From: Alphaproteobacteria bacterium
GTDB taxonomy: Bacteria > Pseudomonadota > Alphaproteobacteria > Rhizobiales > JAJFHC01
DNA length: 64,000 bases
Reading direction: 5' to 3'
NCBI GenBank assembly: GCA_021775805.1
Contig: JAJFHD010000096.1
Location: 1-64,000, forward strand
Positions 18,842 to 26,967 of the stretch are shown one piece after another (position 1 is the stretch's first letter; every line of letters starts with the position of its first letter). Position numbers and translations under genes: made by a program. Below the pieces are notes generated by a model, which saw only the letters and a program-made list of their open reading frames with translations, did no database searches and was not told the origin of the DNA.

Positions 18842-19408
18842 ATGGCCGCCAAGAAGAAAACAGCGAAAAAACTTGCATTCAAGACCAATGAATTTGTTGT
18901 CTATCCCTCTCACGGTGTCGGCAGGATCACCAGCGTCGAGGAACAGGAAATCGCCGGTGCGACGCTTGAACTTTACGTCATCGATTTCGAAAAGGACAAG
19001 ATGACCCTGCGTGTACCCACTGCGAAGTCTGAATCGGTCGGCATGCGCAAACTGTCCGACACGCCGGTTGTCGATCAGGCCATGAAAACGCTCAAAGGCC
19101 GCGCCCGCGTCAAGCGCACCATGTGGAGCCGACGGGCCCAGGAATACGAAGCGAAAATCAACTCCGGAGATCTGGTTTCGATCGCCGAAGTCGTGCGCGA
19201 CCTGTTCCGGTCCGACCGCCAGCCCGAACAGTCCTACAGTGAACGCCAGCTCTATGAAGCAGCGCTTGATCGCATGGCCCGTGAAATCGCCGCGGTAAAG
19301 AAGCTGGACGACGCCGGTGCCGTGGCCGAAATCGAGGAAGTGCTCGAAGCAACCTCCCGCAAGGCCGAAAAGGCTGCGGAAAAGGAAATGGAAGAAAAGG
19401 CCGCCTAG
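18842..19408 (+). CDS. carD: CarD family transcriptional regulator
   Basis: RNA-polymerase-binding regulator, 188 aa. It opens with a short basic tail (MAAKKKTAKKLAFKTNEFVV). The Tudor-like RNAP-interaction domain follows: EFVVYPSHGVGRITSVEEQEI and LELYVIDFEKDKMTLRVP. The C-terminal helical DNA-binding region runs to the end (YSERQLYEAALDRMAREIAA). CarD proteins stabilise open promoter complexes, notably at rRNA and stress promoters. The gene is followed by a strong intrinsic terminator and then by rpoH. Confidence 0.94.
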   Translation: MAAKKKTAKKLAFKTNEFVVYPSHGVGRITSVEEQEIAGATLELYVIDFEKDKMTLRVPTAKSESVGMRKLSDTPVVDQAMKTLKGRARVKRTMWSRRAQEYEAKINSGDLVSIAEVVRDLFRSDRQPEQSYSERQLYEAALDRMAREIAAVKKLDDAGAVAEIEEVLEATSRKAEKAAEKEMEEKAA

Positions 19409-19439
19409 ACCGTCCTCAGCCGAACACAATTTCGTGAAG

Positions 19440-19467
19440 AGCCCGGTCTTGCTGGACCGGGCTTTTT
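19440..19467 (+). terminator. Intrinsic terminator of carD
   Basis: AGCCCGGTC and GACCGGGCT form a perfect 9-bp stem with a 6-nt loop, running straight into TTTTT. It lies 32 bases after the carD stop and separates carD from rpoH. Confidence 0.9.
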
Positions 19468-19537
19468 GCGTTGTGACGGGGATCCATTTAATCCGTTCGT
19501 TCGTATGACCATATGAAGGAAAGACATGAACATCGGA

Positions 19538-19564
19538 CCGAATTCCACATCGAGCGGAATTCGG
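19538..19564. promoter_or_regulatory. Perfect 9-bp inverted repeat upstream of rpoH
   Basis: CCGAATTCC and GGAATTCGG are separated by 9 nt and lie about 130 bases before the rpoH start. No T-tract follows, so an operator is more likely than a terminator. The binding protein is unknown. Confidence 0.5.
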
Positions 19565-19615
19565 CCGCATGGAACAGTTTGCATTATGTGAGGCGCCGGC
19601 AGTTTGTTCCGACGT

Positions 19616-19631
19616 TGTGAGATCGATCACA
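19616..19631. promoter_or_regulatory. CRP-like site upstream of rpoH
   Basis: TGTGA-GATCGA-TCACA matches the TGTGA-N6-TCACA consensus of CRP-type regulators without mismatch in the two pentamers. It ends 58 bases before the rpoH start codon, a position suited to either activation or repression depending on the unmapped promoter. Confidence 0.55.
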
Positions 19632-19689
19632 TCGATTTCATCAAGATGACGCCATCTTAAAGCAGGATGTTCTAGAAAGGAGTACCGTC

Positions 19690-20583
19690 ATGGCACGAAG
19701 TACCCCGACCGTTCCGAGTGCGGCAGACCAGGGCCTGATTCGCAAGGCCATGGCAGCGCCTTATCTGGAGCGCGACGAAGAACACGCGCTCGCCCTGCGC
19801 TGGCGCGACCACAAGGACCAGCAGGCATTGCATCGCCTGACCACGGCACACATGCGTCTGGTGATCTCGATCGCGGCCAAATTCCGCAATTACGGTTTAC
19901 CGATGAGCGATCTCATCCAGGAAGGCAATATCGGCCTGATGCAGGCCGCCGCCCGGTTCGATCCCGACCGTGAAGTCCGGTTCTCGACCTATGCCATCTG
20001 GTGGATCAGGGCCCAGGTGCAGGACTACGTCCTGCGCAACTGGTCGATTGTGCGCACCGGCACCACCACCGCCCAGAAATCCCTGTTCTTCAACCTGCGC
20101 CGCCTGCGCACCATGCTCAATGACGGCACCGGCTCCCGCATGTCGCCGGAGTCGCGCGAAACCATTGCCGCGAACCTCAATGTTCGGCCGATTGACGTGG
20201 AAACGATGGAAACGCGGTTATCGTTTGCCGACGCATCCTTGAATGCGTCGCTGGTCGACGACGGTGAAGACTCCAGTGAATGGATCGACAACCTTGCCGA
20301 CGATGCCCCCCTGCCCGACGACATTGCGATCGACACGATCGATACCGCCGAGCGCCACAAGTGGCTCAAGACCGCCTTGTCGACCCTCAACGACCGCGAA
20401 CGCGAGATCATCAGCGCCCGCAAACTGGTCGACGACAGCCAGACCCTGGAAGCGATTGGCGAAACCTTAGGCATCTCCAAGGAACGGGTGCGCCAGATCG
20501 AGGCCCGCGCCCTTGAGAAGCTCAAGGCAGCGCTTGTCCACGGCGCCGGCGGCGATCCGGCCGCCCGCGGCCTCCTGCCCTGA
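19690..20583 (+). CDS. rpoH: RNA polymerase sigma factor RpoH (sigma-32 family, second-copy type)
   Basis: Heat-shock/stress sigma factor, 297 aa. Region 2 is clear (LIQEGNIGLMQAAARFDPDR and FSTYAIWWIRAQVQDYVLRN), and the RpoH box QKSLFFNLR is at about residues 128-136. Region 4 includes LNDREREIISARKL and the helix-turn-helix ISKERVRQIEARALEKLK. The start has AAAGGAG a few bases upstream. Many Hyphomicrobiales carry two rpoH genes with overlapping heat and oxidative stress regulons; the place next to carD and fdxA suggests the rpoH2 type, which cannot be settled without the second copy. Confidence 0.93.
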   Translation: MARSTPTVPSAADQGLIRKAMAAPYLERDEEHALALRWRDHKDQQALHRLTTAHMRLVISIAAKFRNYGLPMSDLIQEGNIGLMQAAARFDPDREVRFSTYAIWWIRAQVQDYVLRNWSIVRTGTTTAQKSLFFNLRRLRTMLNDGTGSRMSPESRETIAANLNVRPIDVETMETRLSFADASLNASLVDDGEDSSEWIDNLADDAPLPDDIAIDTIDTAERHKWLKTALSTLNDREREIISARKLVDDSQTLEAIGETLGISKERVRQIEARALEKLKAALVHGAGGDPAARGLLP

Positions 20584-20610
20584 CCGCCGCAAAGGCGACA
20601 AACGTCCAGA

Positions 20611-21537
20611 TCACCGGTTCGCGGAATGCGCCGTGTTCAGCAGTTTAAGCTGTTCGGGGTGATCGGCCTCGATAAACGGCCCGTTGCGCAAACCGACCCA
20701 GCCCCGCACCTGCACACGTCGGCCTGACAGGGTCCCAAGGTCAGGCAGCCCAGACTTGAGGAACCGCCGCCGCGCACGCGGGCTTATGACGATCGTGAAG
20801 TCGCGCCTCCAGTCGTCGCCGAAATTGAGATAGGTCGTGCCGCGCACAACGCCGGCCGCCCTGACTGTGCCTTCCACGATCTGGAACCGATGGCGGGCCC
20901 CAAACAGGTCGCGCAAGGACTGTGCCCCGACCACCGGCCCGGCCTGGCCGGACTGCTGGTCCCATATGTGCCGGCCGGCGGTGCGCGCCGCTGCCTCGAG
21001 GTCGAGCAACTCCGCCATGCAGGCCCGGTTATCGGCAAACGACGCAGCCAAAGCCAGACCTGCCGCCACCAGCCGTCCCTGAACCCAGAATCGTGTGCGC
21101 CTGGTGTCAATGGCGGGTGCCCAGTCGCCATGCAGCCGCCGGCCGGCACCGCCCGAATAAACAAAGACATGCGCCAGCGCCCGCCCGTGCCGGTCGCGTC
21201 GCCGTCCGCCGTAGAACACCTGCACGGTGCGGCCCACAACTTCCTGACGCAAGAACCCCCGCGCCGTCACAGCGGCGCCAGTTGCGGGTCCCGGCTCAGG
21301 AAAGGTGCTTTCAGAGTCTCCGTCGTCCGGAATCTGCACGCCGATCAGCCGCACCTCAAGCCCGGTATCGAGTGTGAGTGTCCGGCCGTCGACGACAACC
21401 GCTACCCGCCCCCGCTCTCCGGCGGCCAGGGCGCAGGTCTCCGCCGCCTGTATGCGGGCGGGATAGGCCGGGAGCACGGTACTCCATACAAGAGCCCAGA
21501 CCCACAGACACCCAATGCGTGAAAAGACGATCGCCAT
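20611..21537 (-). CDS. Thermonuclease-fold (SNase-like) exported protein
   Basis: A 308-aa protein with an N-terminal hydrophobic segment (IGCLWVWALVWSTVLPAYPARIQAAE) likely to be a signal peptide. The SNase-like pattern spans residues about 45-190: VVVDGRTLTLDTGLEVRLIGVQIPD, ARGFLRQEVVGRTVQVFYGG, DRHGRALAHVFV and LVAAGLALAA. The catalytic arginine/glutamate arrangement of true staphylococcal nuclease is not obvious (EVRLIGVQ, not RLIGIDAPE), so activity is uncertain. The C-terminal third appears as a separate beta-rich part (TTYLNFGDDWRRDFTIVISP). It converges on rpoH. Confidence 0.75.
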   Translation of the reverse strand: MAIVFSRIGCLWVWALVWSTVLPAYPARIQAAETCALAAGERGRVAVVVDGRTLTLDTGLEVRLIGVQIPDDGDSESTFPEPGPATGAAVTARGFLRQEVVGRTVQVFYGGRRRDRHGRALAHVFVYSGGAGRRLHGDWAPAIDTRRTRFWVQGRLVAAGLALAASFADNRACMAELLDLEAAARTAGRHIWDQQSGQAGPVVGAQSLRDLFGARHRFQIVEGTVRAAGVVRGTTYLNFGDDWRRDFTIVISPRARRRFLKSGLPDLGTLSGRRVQVRGWVGLRNGPFIEADHPEQLKLLNTAHSANR

Positions 21538-21625
21538 ACCCTTTGAACGGTGCCGCCGGAAACATCCGTCGCATCCATCTTGGCGATTGTGCGCGCCCCC
21601 TCTTTGCCGCTATAACGCAAACCAT

Positions 21626-21702
21626 GGCCCCGTAGCTCAGCAGGATAGAGCATCAGATTCCTAATCTGAGGGTCGCAGGTTCGAATCCTGCCGGGGTCAC
21701 CA
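21626..21702 (+). tRNA. tRNA-Arg, anticodon CCT
   Basis: A full cloverleaf can be drawn: acceptor GGCCCCG/CGGGGTC (one G-U pair), D arm GCTC/GAGC, anticodon stem TCAGA/TCTGA with loop TTCCTAA, T arm GCAGG-TTCGAAT-CCTGC, discriminator A and an encoded CCA. The anticodon CCT reads AGG codons. It is followed 103 bases on by an M48 peptidase gene of different composition. Confidence 0.96.
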
Positions 21703-21805
21703 TGAAGATCAGGGTCCGCACCGTCTCCATGGCGCAATAGATTGATCGGAATTTGTGACAATCCTAGCCATAATATGAAATGCCCTCCCGTGCCTAACGG
21801 AAAAC

Positions 21806-23083
21806 ATGAAGGTAGTTATGGCAATTCGAGTAATCTGCCAGGAATGTGGCTCGGAGCTTAGTCAAAATGAAGGATTCCGCTCATGGTGTCCGAGTTGCGA
21901 ATGGAACCTTGGCGATGAATCCGAACGCCCCCTGGAAATCATAGCTGGGGTCTACGCCAAGTACGGCGAAAGATTTGGCCTGAGACTCTTTGAGGACCTT
22001 GTGAAAGGCCCCGCCGAAGCAATGAAACCGAGCATCGGCACGTCCAAGGTCTCTGCAGCCCTACTTGCCTCATTGGTCCATTTTCTGACTGCGGCGTTCT
22101 TCATTTTCGGCGTCTGGTGCATTTACATTGACTGGCTTAATTGGCCTCTCCTAATCCTGGGCGGGGTCTTCATTGTTGGTGCCTACGCATTGGCACCATC
22201 CCTTGGAAAAGCACCCAATAATCAACTAAGCCGTATCGACGCCCCTGAAATTTTCGCGCTTGTTGACGAAATATCGAATGCCCTGGGCACAGAGACAGTA
22301 GATGCAATTTGCCTGTCCCCGGAAATAAACGCGTCGTACAACCGGGTCGGCTTGAAGCGTACCAGCGTCCTCACCTTGGGAACACCGCTCTGGCTATCTC
22401 TGGATGCCAAGCAGAAGATTGCCCTTGTGGCTCACGAAATGGCACATCAGGTCAATGGCGATGTGGCACGTAGTTTCTGGGTAGGCGAAGCGATTAATGC
22501 GCTTCAGGGATGGTACGGCTTTCTCAGACAGCCCTATGAAAACGTCAGACAGACCCATGAGGAAGGCGGAGCATTGGTGGAACTGCTGGTTCACTACGGG
22601 TGTCTCGTGTTGTCCTGGCCTGTGCGGTTTTTCATAACCGCGCTGATACACTTGTACTGGAACGACTCTCAACGAGCCGAATATCTTGCAGACTATCTTG
22701 GCTCACGCGTTTCCGGCACGCAGGAATTTATCTCTCTCAACGAAAGGATGAGTGTTGTTGGCCAAAACCATCAAAAACTCGATCACGCGATGCGGAAACA
22801 CTCCCGGGATCCGGTCAAGATCATTCCGGCATTCGCTTTGGAGTTCCAGGACGTCCCCAATGAAGAAATTGAACGGGTCAGGCGGGTCAACAAGCGTGAG
22901 CATTTGGTAATGGACTCGACGCATCCACCGACGGTTTTCAGGAGTGATCTGCTCAAGGCCTTTCCCTGCGCTGCAACCGTAGTGCGATCGCCGAAGGAGT
23001 CGGAGCAGATGAATGGCGAAGTTTCCGCCTGGCACCTGGCGTTGGGGAAAGAACTCGTGCGGGCACATTTGGAAACACTTTAG
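21806..23083 (+). CDS. M48 family membrane metallopeptidase with N-terminal zinc ribbon
   Basis: A 425-aa zinc peptidase. The N-terminus holds a CxxC...CxxC zinc ribbon (CQECGSEL and CPSCEW, residues about 11-37). Two hydrophobic segments follow at about 90-135 (ALLASLVHFLTAAFFIFGVW, WPLLILGGVFIVGAYALA). The gluzincin motif HEMAHQ is at residues 210-215, with the downstream third-ligand region EYLADYLGSR near 292. It should act at the inner membrane. An ATG at 21818 is an alternative start. Third codon positions are visibly richer in A and T than in the neighbours, and the gene stands alone between tRNA-Arg and ppa, which suggests acquisition next to a tRNA. Confidence 0.85.
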   Translation: MKVVMAIRVICQECGSELSQNEGFRSWCPSCEWNLGDESERPLEIIAGVYAKYGERFGLRLFEDLVKGPAEAMKPSIGTSKVSAALLASLVHFLTAAFFIFGVWCIYIDWLNWPLLILGGVFIVGAYALAPSLGKAPNNQLSRIDAPEIFALVDEISNALGTETVDAICLSPEINASYNRVGLKRTSVLTLGTPLWLSLDAKQKIALVAHEMAHQVNGDVARSFWVGEAINALQGWYGFLRQPYENVRQTHEEGGALVELLVHYGCLVLSWPVRFFITALIHLYWNDSQRAEYLADYLGSRVSGTQEFISLNERMSVVGQNHQKLDHAMRKHSRDPVKIIPAFALEFQDVPNEEIERVRRVNKREHLVMDSTHPPTVFRSDLLKAFPCAATVVRSPKESEQMNGEVSAWHLALGKELVRAHLETL

Positions 23084-23169
23084 ACAGTTTTTTTGCAACT
23101 GGATGGTTCGCTACATCCAGCATCGGCACCCGAACATCGTTCAAATTGGCGGTCAGAAGATCCGGCTCC

Positions 23170-23694
23170 TCACCCACCGGCAGCAATCGCCTTCACAATC
23201 AGCTCCTTGGCCTCGTCGCCGTCGCCCCAGCGGATGATCTTCACCCATTTGTCGGGCTCCAGATCCTTGTAGTGGGAAAAGAAGTGCTCGATCTGCTCGA
23301 TCGTGATCGCCGGCAGGTCGGCAAAGGACTTGACCCGGTCGTAGCGCTGGGTCAGGCGCGGCACCGGCAGGGCGATGATCTTCTCGTCCTGGCCGGCCTC
23401 GTCCTCCATCAGCAGCACGCCGATCGGCCGGCAATTGATGACGCAGCCTGGAATCAGCGCCCGGCTGTTGGCCACCAGCACGTCGACCGGGTCGCCGTCA
23501 TCCGACAAGGTGTGCGGCACGAACCCGTAGTTCCCCGGATAGCGCATTGGCGTGTACAGGAAGCGGTCGACCACCATGGTGCCGGCGTCCTTGTCCATTT
23601 CATACTTGATCGGTTCGCCGCCCGACGGGACTTCGATGATGACGTTGATGTCTTCGGGCGGGTTGTCGCCGATCGTTATGGCATCGATGCGCAC
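23170..23694 (-). CDS. ppa: Inorganic pyrophosphatase
   Basis: Family I soluble pyrophosphatase, 174 aa, hydrolysing PPi in the cytoplasm. The GTG start at 23694 ([20 protein letters not shown]) gives the usual length of about 175 and has GGGAGA upstream; the longer ORF-track start adds unrelated sequence. Active-site landmarks include [29 protein letters not shown] and the signature [10 protein letters not shown]-terminal [13 protein letters not shown] is also canonical. Confidence 0.95.
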   Translation of the reverse strand: MRIDAITIGDNPPEDINVIIEVPSGGEPIKYEMDKDAGTMVVDRFLYTPMRYPGNYGFVPHTLSDDGDPVDVLVANSRALIPGCVINCRPIGVLLMEDEAGQDEKIIALPVPRLTQRYDRVKSFADLPAITIEQIEHFFSHYKDLEPDKWVKIIRWGDGDEAKELIVKAIAAGG

Positions 23695-23846
23695 GGTGTG
23701 ATGTCTCCCGGTTGAACAGCGGCCCGACGGCACTTGCCGCAAGCCAAGGCTGCTCCTTTTACACTGTTTGGCGGACAACGCGCCAGTTAACCGATGGTCT
23801 TACGGGCGGAATCCCAACGGTCATGTTTCAGCGAACCGCAACGGCG

Positions 23847-23862
23847 GCAATTTCACAATTGC
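23847..23862. promoter_or_regulatory. Small palindrome upstream of the IclR gene
   Basis: GCAATT-TCAC-AATTGC is a perfect 6-bp inverted repeat in an AT-rich stretch 95 bases before the IclR start. IclR proteins often repress their own genes from such sites, but the sequence does not match a known consensus. Confidence 0.35.
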
Positions 23863-23956
23863 AAATTTACTTTGTTAATCGCAAAACTTGTTGACTCTCC
23901 GGCAACCGGCGCTAACATTCCGCCATCCTGGATTCCACCGCCAAGGCTCCGCGTTA

Positions 23957-24829
23957 ATGGCTAATAGCTTAGAAAATCAGTCCACCGCTACGGAGAATGG
24001 CACCATTGCGACGGAATCCATCCAGAGTATTCGCACGGCCCGCACCGTTCAGTCAGTGGAACGCGGATTTGATATTCTCGAACTTCTGGCAAGCTCCGGA
24101 CGGGACATGCAGTTGCGCGAGATCGCCGAGACCACGGGCCTTAATGTCTCCACCTGCCATCATCTGCTGTCGACACTGGTCAAGCGGGGATATGCCGGCC
24201 AGAATCCGCGTGGCCGGACCTACTTTGTCGGCAGCAAGGTTCTGGAACTGTCCGACGGGCGGCTGCGCCAGTTCAGTGTCCTCGACGTGGCCATGCCCGT
24301 GCTGCACGACTTGAACCGTGCGACCGGCGAAAGCATTCACCTGGCGGTGATGCAGGGACATGATCTGACGACACTCGCCAAACTCGACTCCACACGCCCG
24401 ATCCGGGTCGCCACCGACGGCATCGGCAAGACCAACGCCGCTCACGCGACGGCCACCGGCAAGGCCATTCTGGCCTGGTTGCCCGAAACCGAGATCGCCC
24501 GTGTAATCGCCGAAAAGGGGCTTTCACGTTTTACCGACAAGACGATCACCGGCATCGCCGGCCTGATGGAAGACCTTCGCCATGTCAGGCGCAATGGCTT
24601 CGCCGTCGACCGCGAGGAGTTTCAACCGGGTGTCACCTGTATCGGGGCTGCCATCCGCGACCATACCGGTGCCGTTATCGGATCGATCAGCAGCTCCATG
24701 CCCGACACGAGAGCGAGCGGCGATCATTTCGAACTCGTCAAGGAAGCCGTGCGCGATGCCGCAGCAATTCTGTCGGAATTGCTGGGCAGTCCAAAGGAAC
24801 AATCATCCCGGCAGACCGATGCCGCGTAA
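23957..24829 (+). CDS. IclR family transcriptional regulator
   Basis: Cytoplasmic DNA-binding regulator, 290 aa from the ATG at 23957. The winged helix-turn-helix occupies about residues 30-95 (VERGFDILELLASSGRDMQL, then EIAETTGLNVSTCHHLLSTL). The effector-binding IclR domain follows (HATATGKAILAWLPETEIAR, and GVTCIGAAIRDHTGAVIGSI). It is the first gene of a co-directional locus that runs to 40860, with the alcohol dehydrogenase only 29 bases downstream, so it is the likely local regulator. The effector is presumably a substrate or intermediate of the pathway; a palindrome upstream (23847-23862) could be its operator. Confidence 0.92.
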   Translation: MANSLENQSTATENGTIATESIQSIRTARTVQSVERGFDILELLASSGRDMQLREIAETTGLNVSTCHHLLSTLVKRGYAGQNPRGRTYFVGSKVLELSDGRLRQFSVLDVAMPVLHDLNRATGESIHLAVMQGHDLTTLAKLDSTRPIRVATDGIGKTNAAHATATGKAILAWLPETEIARVIAEKGLSRFTDKTITGIAGLMEDLRHVRRNGFAVDREEFQPGVTCIGAAIRDHTGAVIGSISSSMPDTRASGDHFELVKEAVRDAAAILSELLGSPKEQSSRQTDAA

Positions 24830-24858
24830 CCACTCACATACGACAAGGAAGTGACCCC

Positions 24859-26025
24859 ATGACCATGCCCGCGAATGTAAAGACCAGCGCCGATCATCCC
24901 ATCCCTGAATCCATGAAGGCCTGGGTTCTTGGCAACCCCGGCGAACTTGCGCTCCAGGACAAACCGGTGCCGGTCCCTGACAAGGCGGAAGTCCTGGTCA
25001 GGATCGATGCGGTCGCCATCTGTGCCACCGATCTGGAGATCATCTACCACGGTCCGCCTGCGGAGATTGAAGGCGGCGGCCCGCACAACAAGGGGTTTAC
25101 ACCCGGCCATGAATACATGGGAACCGTGGTGGCACTCGGTCCAGGGGTCGACGAATACAGCATCGGCGAGCGCGTGACGGTTGAAATCCATGCCGGCTGC
25201 GGTCAGTGCAAGCGCTGCCGGGAAGGCATGTACACCTCCTGTCACAACTACGGCAAGAACTATGGCGACGTCGACAAGGGCCACCGCGCCAACGGCTTCA
25301 CCACAGACGGCGGGTTCTGCGAATACCAGGTCAATTCCGTCAACACGCTGGTCCACGTGGCCGACGAGATGACCGATGAGGAGGCAACCCTCGTGGTCAC
25401 CGCCGGCACAGCCATGTACGGGCTGACCGAACTGGGCGGACTGGTCGCCGGCGAAAGCGTGGTTGTTACTGGTCCCGGTCCGATCGGACTGCTCGGTGTC
25501 GCCGTCGCCAAGGCCCTTGGTGCCCAGCCGGTGATCCTGACCGGCACCCGGGATAACCGGCTCGAGATCGGCAAACAGCTTGGCGCCGACCACGTCATCA
25601 ACGTGCGCAATGAAGACGCCGTCGAAGCCGTCCGCCGGATCATGAATGGCCGCGGCGTCGACTATGTGGTCGAGTGCGCCGGGGCTGAAAACGCCGTCAA
25701 CGAGGCCGCCCAGATGGTCAACCGCGGCGGTCGCATCTGCCTGGCAGCCTTCCCCCACGGCCAGGTGCCGATCGATGTCGCCCACCTGGTGCGCAACAAC
25801 ATCTATCTTTACGGCATCAGAGGCGAAGGCAAATCCGCCACTCACCGTGCCGAGGCCTTCATGCGCCAGAAGCGGTTCGATGCAACCTTGATTCACACCC
25901 ACACATTCCCGATGACGGAACTGCCCGAAGCTCTGCGCTATGCCAAGGAGCGGGTCGAGGATGCCATCAAGGTTGTGGTCAAGAACAAACATGCCGCTTC
26001 GACCCAGGCGGTCGCCGCGGAATAG
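24859..26025 (+). CDS. Zinc-dependent medium-chain alcohol dehydrogenase
   Basis: NAD(P)-dependent alcohol/polyol dehydrogenase of the MDR family, 388 aa. The catalytic zinc site is seen in AICATDLE and the following GHEYMG; the structural zinc cysteines are in CGQCKRCREGMYTSC. The Rossmann motif GPGPIGLLGVAVAKALGA is near residue 209. The closest broad group is threonine/sorbitol dehydrogenase-like enzymes. Insertions such as HGPPAEIEGGGPHNKGF make the active-site loop longer than usual. As the first enzyme gene after the regulator it probably starts or channels the pathway, with an alcohol substrate not known. Confidence 0.9.
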   Translation: MTMPANVKTSADHPIPESMKAWVLGNPGELALQDKPVPVPDKAEVLVRIDAVAICATDLEIIYHGPPAEIEGGGPHNKGFTPGHEYMGTVVALGPGVDEYSIGERVTVEIHAGCGQCKRCREGMYTSCHNYGKNYGDVDKGHRANGFTTDGGFCEYQVNSVNTLVHVADEMTDEEATLVVTAGTAMYGLTELGGLVAGESVVVTGPGPIGLLGVAVAKALGAQPVILTGTRDNRLEIGKQLGADHVINVRNEDAVEAVRRIMNGRGVDYVVECAGAENAVNEAAQMVNRGGRICLAAFPHGQVPIDVAHLVRNNIYLYGIRGEGKSATHRAEAFMRQKRFDATLIHTHTFPMTELPEALRYAKERVEDAIKVVVKNKHAASTQAVAAE

Positions 26026-26049
26026 ATGTAATCCAGGACACTGCACCTC

Positions 26050-26967
26050 ATGTTGCTTTGCGACCAATACATCACGCCCCTGACCTTGCCGGACGCCCTC
26101 GCCCAATGGGCGCAGGCGCCCGAGGGCAGCCGGCTTGTGACCGGTGGCACGGACCTGTTGCCCTGGGCCCGTGAAGGCCGGGCTGGCGACGTGCACGTAC
26201 CGATGCTGATCGACCTGAGCCGGATTGGGGAACTCACGGGCACAGAAACCCTCGATGGCCGGATCCGCATGGGTGCCAACACGGTTTTTCAACAGTTCCT
26301 GGTCGAAGACGATCTGCGCCGCGACCTGCCGTGCATGCCCTATTGCGCGGTGTGGTTTGCCGACGACCAGATCAGGCAGCAGGCAACGTTGGCCGGTAAC
26401 CTGGTCAACGCCTCGCCGGCGGCAGACGGTACCGCGCCAATGTTGGCCCTGAACGGCGAGATCGAAATCGTCCGGCTTGAAGGCGACACCGTTGCCAGGC
26501 GATCTCTTCCGGTCGCGGATTTCGTCCTGGGCCCCGGCAAGGTCGATCTCGAGCACGATGAAATAGCGACAGCCGTCACCTGCGATGCCCTGCCCGGTTA
26601 CGGCGGTGCCTTCGAGAAAGTCGGTCAGCGCCGGTCGCTTGTGATTTCAACCGTCTGCGCCGCCTGTCTGGTGAAACCGGACCATGATCGCACCACATTC
26701 CAGGACGTACGCCTCGCCATGGCCGGCATCGGTCCGGTCCCCGTCCGGCTCACCCAAATCGAGGATTTCCTGACCGGCAAATCCATCAGCCGGCAGACCA
26801 TCCGGGAGGCCGCCGCCATGAACGACGGGCTGGTCAACTCACGGACGCGCCAAGCCTACCGCAAACACGTGGTCGAGGGCTTCATCGAACGCAGCCTGCT
26901 GAATGCGCTCAGCGATTACGGCCTCGAACTCGCACAAGAGGATATCCGGGAGATGGCCAATGCCTGA
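26050..26967 (+). CDS. FAD-binding subunit of a molybdenum hydroxylase (CoxM-like)
   Basis: FAD-binding subunit of a xanthine dehydrogenase-family enzyme, 305 aa. Characteristic stretches are GSRLVTGGTDLLPWAREG (FAD site), IRMGANTVFQQF and IRQQATLAGNLVNASPAADG (the second FAD-binding motif), followed by LPVADFVLGPGKVDL. It transfers electrons from the iron-sulfur subunit to an acceptor. The stop codon overlaps the start of the next gene by eight bases, so both subunits are made together. Confidence 0.92.
   Translation: MLLCDQYITPLTLPDALAQWAQAPEGSRLVTGGTDLLPWAREGRAGDVHVPMLIDLSRIGELTGTETLDGRIRMGANTVFQQFLVEDDLRRDLPCMPYCAVWFADDQIRQQATLAGNLVNASPAADGTAPMLALNGEIEIVRLEGDTVARRSLPVADFVLGPGKVDLEHDEIATAVTCDALPGYGGAFEKVGQRRSLVISTVCAACLVKPDHDRTTFQDVRLAMAGIGPVPVRLTQIEDFLTGKSISRQTIREAAAMNDGLVNSRTRQAYRKHVVEGFIERSLLNALSDYGLELAQEDIREMANA

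Noticed and set aside
21626-23169. Integrated element with att sites at tRNA-Arg
   Set aside because: No integrase and no direct repeat of the tRNA 3' end were seen downstream; only the composition of one gene is unusual.
24724-26556. 610-aa minus-strand ORF opposite the alcohol dehydrogenase
   Set aside because: Antisense to the IclR, dehydrogenase and CoxM genes, with no ribosome binding site or recognisable motif.
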